Origin: UBA6080 sp964607515
GTDB taxonomy: Bacteria; Fermentibacterota; Fermentibacteria; Fermentibacterales; JCC-6
Direction of reading: 5' to 3'
Assembly (NCBI GenBank): GCA_964607515.1
Contig: CAZSKU010000004.1
Location: forward strand, 74,169 to 138,168
DNA: 64,000 nucleotides
A model generated the notes under the pieces. The model did not search any database. It saw only the letters and a list, made by a program, of their open reading frames with translations, and was not told where the DNA came from. Below are positions 58,558 through 64,000 of the stretch, piece by piece (positions within the stretch are counted from its first letter, which is position 1; every line of letters starts with the position of its first letter). Position numbers and translations under genes: made by a program.

Positions 58558-59187
58558 TCAGGAGCCCTCGAACTCCCGGTAGACCGCGATCACCCGGCCC
58601 ACCACCGACACCTCGCCGTCCCCCCGGCGGTACTCCATGACCGGGTAGGAGGGGTTGCCCGGAATGAGCCGGATCACGTCTCCGTCCCGGCGGAAGCGCT
58701 TCACCGTGGCCTCGGAGTCCACCATCACCACGGAGATCTGGTTCTGCTCGACGAAGGGCTGAGGCGCCACCAGCACCAGATCACCGTGAAGAATTCCATC
58801 GTCGGTCATGCTGTCGCCCCTCACCCGGAGCCAGAAAAGCCCCTCCCGGCCGGCGAACCTCTCGGGCAGCGGCAGGGAACCCTGAAGGTTCTCTTCCGCG
58901 AGGATGGGAAGACCCGCCGCCACGCTTCCTACGATGGGGGCCCGGATGTCGCTCCGGCGCCGGCCGTCGCCGGCTCTGGAGGTGAGGCTCAGGGCCCGGG
59001 CCGCTCCGTTCTCCCTCTGTAGGTAGCCCTTCTCCACCAGCCGGTCCACATGGTCTTTCACGCCTTTGGTGCTCTTCAGCCGGAAATGCTGCTGCATGTC
59101 GCGGATGGATGGCGGGTAGCCCTTCCTGGCCACGAACCCGGTGATGAAGTCAAGGAACTGCTTCTGACGGACCGTGAGATCGCTCAT
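58558..59187 (-). CDS. lexA: LexA repressor
   Basis: 209 residues. The winged-helix N-domain begins L-T-V-R-Q-K-Q-F-L-D-F-I and includes G-Y-P-P-S-I-R-D. The self-cleavage site is V-A-A-G-L-P (Ala-Gly). The catalytic Ser is in V-R-G-D-S-M and the Lys in A-T-V-K-R-F. It represses SOS genes and is cleaved when RecA is activated. Its own promoter carries a LexA box; three genes follow in the operon. Confidence 0.95.
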   Translation of the reverse strand: MSDLTVRQKQFLDFITGFVARKGYPPSIRDMQQHFRLKSTKGVKDHVDRLVEKGYLQRENGAARALSLTSRAGDGRRRSDIRAPIVGSVAAGLPILAEENLQGSLPLPERFAGREGLFWLRVRGDSMTDDGILHGDLVLVAPQPFVEQNQISVVMVDSEATVKRFRRDGDVIRLIPGNPSYPVMEYRRGDGEVSVVGRVIAVYREFEGS

Positions 59188-59200
59188 GTCAGCCTCCCCA

Positions 59201-59218
59201 AAACATTTGTTCAGTATA
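59201..59218 (-). promoter_or_regulatory. LexA (SOS) box and -10 of the lexA promoter
   Basis: On the minus strand GAACAAATGTTT (59201-59212) is one base from the GAAC-N4-GTTC box of Gram-positive type LexA. The -10 TATACT (59213-59218) is directly adjacent, so bound LexA would block its own promoter. Confidence 0.75.
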
Positions 59219-59262
59219 TGCCCCGAAAAAGGGCCGCTGTCAATGTTTCCCGGAGGGCCGTC

Positions 59263-59703
59263 TCAGAGCAGATCGCTGAAGAAGACCAGGTAGGCCATGA
59301 GCCGGGGCCTGAGGCTTCCGTGGGTGCCGTCGGTGTACAGGATCACCCGGAAGTCGGAACCTTCCACGGTGCCGTCGTCCCGGATGGAGCCCATGTTCCT
59401 GAGCCGGTTGTCCCGGATCCTGCCGTCGCCGGTGATGTCGAAGAGCTTCCTCTCCTCGGGATCCTGCACCTCGTCGCCCCGGACGTAGCCCAGCAGTTCG
59501 AAGTCGGGGGCCTCGATCCTCAGGATGACGGCATCGTCTTCGGTCTCCTCCCGGATGTATCCCAGGAGTTCAAAATAGGCGTCCTCTATTCTTCCATCCT
59601 CGCGGATGTAGGCGACTGTCTCGTAGCGGCTGTTCTCCAGGCGGAGATCACCCGCGGAAAGGGCCGCGCACATGATGGCGGTCACTATGAAAAGGCTTCT
59701 CAT
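59263..59703 (-). CDS. Small exported repeat protein
   Basis: 146 residues from the ATG at 59703, with GGGAGG upstream. A signal peptide ends near L-S-A-G. The rest is at least three short units of the form F/Y-E-x-x-G/A-Y-I/V-R-E/G-D/E, often followed by G-R-I-E/R-D (for example Y-E-T-V-A-Y-I-R-E-D-G-R-I-E-D). These would make consecutive beta hairpins. No known family is recognised; it is divergent from the HhH-metallo-beta-lactamase gene. Confidence 0.6.
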   Translation of the reverse strand: MRSLFIVTAIMCAALSAGDLRLENSRYETVAYIREDGRIEDAYFELLGYIREETEDDAVILRIEAPDFELLGYVRGDEVQDPEERKLFDITGDGRIRDNRLRNMGSIRDDGTVEGSDFRVILYTDGTHGSLRPRLMAYLVFFSDLL

Positions 59704-59764
59704 GGAAACCTCCCTTCCTTGGGATGATGTATCTTCACCCAAACCCGAAGGGGTGTCAAGGGCA

Positions 59765-60826
59765 GTGAATCGTCTATATGCGCTTTTGCTCGTTACTTCG
59801 TTGTTCGACCCGCCCCCGGCGGACCTGAACACAGCAAGTCTCGAGGAGCTCTCCAGCGTTCCGGGGCTGGGGCCGGGCAGGGCCGGGGCCATCGTCGAGT
59901 ACCGGGAGACGGTCTCCACGTTCCTGGATTTGACAGAGCTGGCGTACGTTCCGGGGATCGGGCCGGGCACCGTAGAAGCGGTGGCCCCCTTCGTAACCGT
60001 GTCTCCGCCTGCCCTGGAAACCACGTCGCTGCACATGCTGGAGACGGGTGAACCCGGCGACACCCTCCTGACCGTGGTCTTCCTGGACGTGGGCAACGGC
60101 GACGCGGTGCTGCTCCGGTCCCGGGGAACATCCCTCCTGGTGGACGGAGGCCCCCCGGCGGACCCCGGAATCCGTGCGCCGGTGGTCCAGAGACTCATGG
60201 AGGCCGGGGTGGACTCCCTGGACGCGGTGGTGTTCACCCACCCCCACGCCGACCACATCGGGGGTCTTCCGGACGTCATCGAACTCTTCGATCCAGAAAT
60301 CCTGTACGACCCGGGGATCGACCATCCCTCCCCGATCTACGAACTGCTCCTGCAGACCGCTTCCGAACAGGGGACGGCCTACCGGATCATGCAGCGGGGG
60401 GATTCGATTCCCCTGGGCCCCGAAGCGTCGCTCACGGTGTACCACCTGGAGAACAGGCTCTCGGTGAACGAGGCCTCGGCGGTGTTCCTGGTGGAGTTGG
60501 GCCGCTTCAGCATGCTGATAACCGGGGACATCCAGGAGACCACCATCAGGAACATCACCCTGAACGCCTTTCCAGTGACGGTAATGAAGGTGCCCCACCA
60601 CGGAAGCAGGACCTCCCTGTTCCCCCCCTGGTCCCGCAGAACGCGCCCCATGCTGGCGGTGTTCTGCGTGGGCAGGGACAACCCCTTCGGCCACCCGAGC
60701 CCCGATGTGGTCCAAGACTGGGCGTCCACCGGCGCCATCGTGTTGCGCACCGACATGCTGGGAAATATCTTCCTCCGCACCGATGGTGTCCGTCTCGGCG
60801 TAACCCATTCCCTGGAGGCTCCGTGA
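59765..60826 (+). CDS. HhH plus metallo-beta-lactamase fusion protein (ComEA/ComEC-like)
   Basis: 353 residues from a GTG at 59765 (GTG at 59753 is possible). A signal-like hydrophobic start is followed by two helix-hairpin-helix units (D-L-N-T-A-S-L-E-E-L-S-S-V-P-G-L-G-P, then V-P-G-I-G-P) of the ComEA DNA-binding type. The rest is a metallo-beta-lactamase domain with H-P-H-A-D-H, D-V-G-N-G-D-A-V-L, G-D-I-Q-E and H-H-G-S-R-T-S, as in the C-terminal domain of ComEC. It lacks the membrane channel. A role with extracellular DNA is inferred. The stop overlaps the permease start by 4 bases. Confidence 0.85.
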   Translation: MNRLYALLLVTSLFDPPPADLNTASLEELSSVPGLGPGRAGAIVEYRETVSTFLDLTELAYVPGIGPGTVEAVAPFVTVSPPALETTSLHMLETGEPGDTLLTVVFLDVGNGDAVLLRSRGTSLLVDGGPPADPGIRAPVVQRLMEAGVDSLDAVVFTHPHADHIGGLPDVIELFDPEILYDPGIDHPSPIYELLLQTASEQGTAYRIMQRGDSIPLGPEASLTVYHLENRLSVNEASAVFLVELGRFSMLITGDIQETTIRNITLNAFPVTVMKVPHHGSRTSLFPPWSRRTRPMLAVFCVGRDNPFGHPSPDVVQDWASTGAIVLRTDMLGNIFLRTDGVRLGVTHSLEAP

Positions 60827-61767
60827 AGGCTGCGACCCGGCTTTCCCCGCTTCTGTACCTGCTGCCGGCCCTGGCGGTGATAGTTCTCTTCAGGATGATC
60901 CCCATCCTCGGGAGTTTCGCCGCCTCGCTGGCCGACTATGACATCGGCGGCCTGCACGGCTTCATCGGCCTGGACCACTACCGGCGGATGTTCAACGACC
61001 CCCGGTTCTGGCTGAGTCTGGGGAACACCGTGCACTACGTGCTGGGGGTCCTTCCGGCGGAGATACTGCTTCCCCTGGGGCTGGCCGTACTGCTGAAGGA
61101 CAGGCTGAAGGGCCGCTCCTTCTACAGAACTGTGTACTTTCTGCCGGTGGTTACCAGCACCGTGGCGGTTTCCGTGGTGTGGACCTGGATCTTCAATCCC
61201 GAGATGGGCCCCCTGAACCGGATCATTACCTTTCTTGGCGCTGAGCCCCTGGCATGGCTCCGGGAGCCCAGAGGAGTTTTCGAGATACTGCTCTCCCCTC
61301 TGGGAATCACCCCCTCGGGATTTCTGGCGGGCCCCAGCCTGGCCCTGGCGGCCATCATGATGGTGGGGGTGTGGAAGAGCATCGGGTACAACACCGTCCT
61401 GTTCCTGGCGGGGCTGGAGAACATTCCCGGCGACTACTACGAGGCAGCCCGGCTGGACGGCGCCGGCAGGTGGGCATGCTTCCGGCACATCACCTGGCCC
61501 CTGCTGTCGCCCACCACCTTCTACGTTCTCATCATGAGCACCATCACGTCCTTCCAGACCTTCGCCCTGGTCTACGTGATGACCCCTCCTCCCGGAGGGG
61601 GCCCCCTGGGCACCACAAACGTGATAGTCTTCTACCTGTACCAGAAGGCCTTCGACCGGTTCGACATAGGCTACGCCAGCGCCATCAGCGTGTTCCTGTT
61701 CGCCCTGCTGCTGGCCCTCACCATGCTCCAGCGCCGTTTCGGGGAGAGGAGGGTGCACTACTCGTGA
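60823..61767 (+). CDS. Sugar ABC transporter permease (MalF/UgpA-like)
   Basis: 314 residues from a GTG coupled to the preceding stop. Six membrane helices and the permease signature E-A-A-R-L-D-G-A-G-R-W-A-C-F-R-H-I-T-W-P (the EAA loop that contacts the ATPase). It forms half of an inner-membrane channel for sugars or glycerol-phosphate type substrates. The second permease starts 4 bases inside its end; no binding protein or ATPase is in this window. Confidence 0.9.
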   Translation: MKAATRLSPLLYLLPALAVIVLFRMIPILGSFAASLADYDIGGLHGFIGLDHYRRMFNDPRFWLSLGNTVHYVLGVLPAEILLPLGLAVLLKDRLKGRSFYRTVYFLPVVTSTVAVSVVWTWIFNPEMGPLNRIITFLGAEPLAWLREPRGVFEILLSPLGITPSGFLAGPSLALAAIMMVGVWKSIGYNTVLFLAGLENIPGDYYEAARLDGAGRWACFRHITWPLLSPTTFYVLIMSTITSFQTFALVYVMTPPPGGGPLGTTNVIVFYLYQKAFDRFDIGYASAISVFLFALLLALTMLQRRFGERRVHYS

Positions 61768-62525
61768 GAGCATTCAGGCACGTTCTCCTGTCCCTGGGCG
61801 CGGTGGTCATGATGCTGCCCTTCCTCTGGATGGTGGTTACGGCCATGGAGAACGGGGGGTTCTCCAATTTCGTGGAAGCCTGGAACAGGGTTCCCTTCGG
61901 GATCTTCTTCCTCAACACCATCATCATCACGGGTCTGACGGTGGTAGGCGTGGTGATAACAAGCTCCCTGGCCGCCTACGCCTTCGCCACCATGGAGTTC
62001 CCCGGCAGGGGCGTCCTGTTCATGCTCTTTCTGAGCACCATGATGGTCCCCCAGCCGGTCTACCTGGCCCCGTCCTACGTTCTCCTGGCCAAACTCGGCT
62101 GGGTGGACACCTACGCCGCCCTCACCGTTCCCTGGGTGGCCAACGTCTTCAGCGTCTTCCTGTTGCGGCAGCACTTCAAGACCATTCCCCGCTCCCTCTA
62201 TGATGCGGCGGTTCTGGACGGCTGCAGCCGCTTCCAGTACCTCTGGCGGGTGGTTCTGCCCCTCTCCAGACCGGTGCTTGCCACGGTGGTGCTCTTCAAC
62301 ACCATCGGCTCCTGGAACAGCTTCATGTGGCCGTTGGTCATGACCCACTCGGAGAACCTCCGGGTGATCCAGGTGGGGCTCTCCTACTTCAGCCAGGAGA
62401 TGTCCGGCAACTACAGGCTTCTCATGGCCGCCAGCACCTTCTGCACCCTGCCGCTTCTGATCCTCTTCCTCGTCTTCCAGAAGCAGCTGGTGGCCAGCTA
62501 CTCCGGCTCGGGAATGAAGGACTGA
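61764..62525 (+). CDS. Sugar ABC transporter permease (MalG/UgpE-like)
   Basis: 253 residues from a GTG overlapping the first permease stop (GTGA). Six membrane helices and the EAA-type loop D-A-A-V-L-D-G-C-S-R-F-Q-Y-L-W-R-V-V-L-P. It completes the heterodimeric carbohydrate channel of the CUT1 class. The ATPase (MsmX/UgpC-type) and binding lipoprotein must be encoded elsewhere or upstream of another locus. Confidence 0.9.
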   Translation: MRAFRHVLLSLGAVVMMLPFLWMVVTAMENGGFSNFVEAWNRVPFGIFFLNTIIITGLTVVGVVITSSLAAYAFATMEFPGRGVLFMLFLSTMMVPQPVYLAPSYVLLAKLGWVDTYAALTVPWVANVFSVFLLRQHFKTIPRSLYDAAVLDGCSRFQYLWRVVLPLSRPVLATVVLFNTIGSWNSFMWPLVMTHSENLRVIQVGLSYFSQEMSGNYRLLMAASTFCTLPLLILFLVFQKQLVASYSGSGMKD

Positions 62526-62526
62526 C

Positions 62527-62949
62527 ATGGCCCTGATGCTGACCCTTCTTCTGCTGGCCCAGTACCCCATACTCCCCCTCAGGACCGAGACCGAGGGCTG
62601 GCTGAACACCCTGTCCAACCGGGGATACACCGTGTTCCAGTACCGCGGACTGGTGCTCCGGCTGGATGAACCACGAACCGTCCCGGTGACCCTGCAGGCC
62701 GAGGGCGACTGCATCTTCGGAGCCCTGGGCGGCCCCGACGCCCTGATCATCCGGATGGAACTGATGAGCGGCGACAGGCTATTACTCCAGTGCGGAGCCG
62801 ATGATCTGCCCCTGATCCACCTTCCGGCGGACTCGGCGGCGATGGTGACCCACGTGAGGCTCACCGCCACGGACATGATCCACGGAGCCGACGCCGAGAG
62901 CGTGTACGTGTACGAGGCGGTGAAGCCCGTTGACCCGGGCGCCGAGTAG
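62527..62949 (+). CDS. Small exported protein of unknown function
   Basis: 140 residues starting one base after the permease stop. A hydrophobic start (A-L-M-L-T-L-L-L-L-A-Q-Y-P-I-L) acts as a signal or anchor, followed by beta-rich sequence (R-L-D-E-P-R-T-V-P-V-T-L-Q-A-E-G-D). I do not recognise it. Cotranscription with the ABC permeases suggests an accessory envelope role. Confidence 0.5.
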   Translation: MALMLTLLLLAQYPILPLRTETEGWLNTLSNRGYTVFQYRGLVLRLDEPRTVPVTLQAEGDCIFGALGGPDALIIRMELMSGDRLLLQCGADDLPLIHLPADSAAMVTHVRLTATDMIHGADAESVYVYEAVKPVDPGAE

Positions 62950-62988
62950 GGTATTTTAGGCGTTGCGGAACATACACAGGGAGCAGTG

Positions 62989-63906
62989 ATGAGGCGCATT
63001 CTTACAGCAGGCTTGATTCTGGCCGCGGCGGGCGCCGCCATGGGGGCTCAGACCTCCGGCTTCGCCTTCCTCAGGATCCCCGCGGGAGCCAGGGCCGTAG
63101 CCATGAGCGGGGCCTTCACCGCTGTCACCGGCGACCCCCTGGCCCTCCACTACAACCCGGCCGCCCTCTCCACCACCTCCGGCAAGGCCATCATCACCAC
63201 CTACACCAGCTACTTCATGGACATGCACGCGGGCTACCTCGGCTGGTCCAACCACCGGAGCAACGACGCCATCGGTGCCGCCATCAACTACTTCTACGGA
63301 GGCACCTTCCTCAGGACCACCATGGAGAACCCCGCCGGAACCGGCGAAGAGTTCACCAGCCACAGCATGGCCGTGTCCGGCACCTGGTCACGACCGGTCT
63401 CGGACAAGCTCCGGGTGGGCGCCACCGGCAGGCTCATCTACTCCGAGATAGACACCTACAACGCCCATGCGGTGGCATTCGACCTGGGAGCCCTCTGGCA
63501 GCCGGGAGCGCAGGGTTTCACCGCGGGCCTGGCCATCAGGAACGCCGGCGTGCAGACCAAGGCCTTCTACGAGGAGAACGACCCCATGCCCACGGAGCTG
63601 GCCCTGGGCGCCAGCCAGACCCTCCTGGACGGCGACCTCCTGATCGCCGCGGACGCCACAGCCCCCATGAGCGGCAAGTTCAACGCCGCAATGGGCCTGG
63701 AATACAACCTGGCGGAGATGTTCGCAATAAGAACCGGCGTCAGCCTGAACGCCCTGGAAACAGCGGACGAGGCGGGAGGAACCTTCTTCGACGGCATGTC
63801 CTTCGGCATGGGCTTCAGCCGGGGCAGCCTGGGAGCCGACTACGCCTGGAAACCAGCAGCCGACCTGGGAGACGCCCACAGGATATCCCTTCAGTACAAC
63901 TTCTAG
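62989..63906 (+). CDS. PorV/PorQ family outer-membrane protein
   Basis: 305 residues from the ATG at 62989, with GGGAGC upstream. A signal peptide is followed by F-A-F-L-R-I-P-A-G-A-R-A-V-A-M-S-G-A-F-T-A-V and L-H-Y-N-P-A-A-L, the opening signature of the PorV/PorQ (UPF0164) barrels. The last strand ends Q-Y-N-F. In Bacteroidota PorV shuttles type IX secretion substrates; the GH85 gene in this window carries a matching sorting-type tail. It is probably the last gene of the HhH-permease unit or its own transcript. Confidence 0.85.
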   Translation: MRRILTAGLILAAAGAAMGAQTSGFAFLRIPAGARAVAMSGAFTAVTGDPLALHYNPAALSTTSGKAIITTYTSYFMDMHAGYLGWSNHRSNDAIGAAINYFYGGTFLRTTMENPAGTGEEFTSHSMAVSGTWSRPVSDKLRVGATGRLIYSEIDTYNAHAVAFDLGALWQPGAQGFTAGLAIRNAGVQTKAFYEENDPMPTELALGASQTLLDGDLLIAADATAPMSGKFNAAMGLEYNLAEMFAIRTGVSLNALETADEAGGTFFDGMSFGMGFSRGSLGADYAWKPAADLGDAHRISLQYNF

Positions 63907-63907
63907 G

Positions 63908-63935
63908 TTGACAAGCCGCTGATTTCTTCTATAAT
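63908..63935 (+). promoter_or_regulatory. Consensus sigma-70 promoter of the initiator tRNA
   Basis: TTGACA (63908-63913), 16-base spacer, TATAAT (63930-63935). Both hexamers are perfect. Transcription would start about five bases before the tRNA 5' end. Confidence 0.85.
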
Positions 63936-63946
63936 AGCCGAACGAT

Positions 63947-64000
<54 letters not shown>

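Overview
This 64-kb window is GC-rich, gene-dense chromosomal DNA from a Gram-negative-type bacterium. I see TonB-dependent and OmpA-family outer-membrane proteins, several lipoboxes, and signs of a type IX-like secretion system: a GH85 enzyme with a C-terminal sorting-type domain and a PorV/PorQ-like protein. Secreted six-bladed-propeller lipoproteins, FnIII-like modules and a PgpH-type c-di-AMP phosphodiesterase fit an uncultured lineage of the Fibrobacterota-Chlorobiota-Bacteroidota (FCB) group, for example Fermentibacterota or a relative. That placement is inference. Several genes start with TTG or GTG behind a good ribosome-binding site, and many neighbours overlap by 1-4 bases. There is no phage, insertion sequence or CRISPR array.

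Layout. 1-3 kb: the end of a sugar-nucleotide epimerase, then an envelope operon of two FnIII lipoproteins and a DUF2259 protein. 3-4.5 kb: DUF5343 protein and a TauE-type exporter. 4.5-13.5 kb (minus): a translationally coupled housekeeping operon phoH-pgpH-ybeY-corC-recO-glyQS-valS. 13.6-17 kb (minus): LysM protein, coiled-coil lipoprotein, VanZ-like protein and a GAF/degenerate-GGDEF sensor. 17-25.3 kb (plus): rho-rpmE-DUF1385-prfA-prmC-ispG-glutamine synthetase-propeller lipoprotein. 25.4-30.2 kb: a nucleotidyltransferase-like gene facing the operon acylphosphatase-OMP-lipoprotein-rnd-nth-cyclase. 30.3-32.4 kb: OmpA-family protein followed by a 129-bp palindromic element. 32.4-38.4 kb: thioredoxin lipoprotein, Nudix, the nitroreductase-pepP-tadA-GH85 operon and Hsp20. 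38.6-46.3 kb: TldE/TldD, an HtrA protease, a SagB-type oxidoreductase and envelope proteins. 46.3-51.2 kb: TonB receptor divergent from a TetR gene coupled to an anion transporter. 51.2-59.2 kb: gltX with tRNA-Glu, cupin, PH-like protein, tRNA-Ser, an unrecognised exported protein, and the operon lexA-HAD-phosphoesterase-ABC-F. 59.3-64 kb: a repeat protein, then a HhH-metallo-beta-lactamase fusion coupled to two sugar ABC permeases, a PorV-like protein, and the start of an initiator tRNA behind a consensus promoter.

The genes fall into two themes: conserved information-processing operons (translation, transcription termination, DNA repair, tRNA charging) and envelope or secretion functions (lipoproteins, outer-membrane barrels, quality-control proteases, sugar uptake). 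The most unusual non-coding signals are the palindromic element at 32.3 kb with a second partial copy at 41.4 kb, and a structured intergenic stretch at 38.5 kb.
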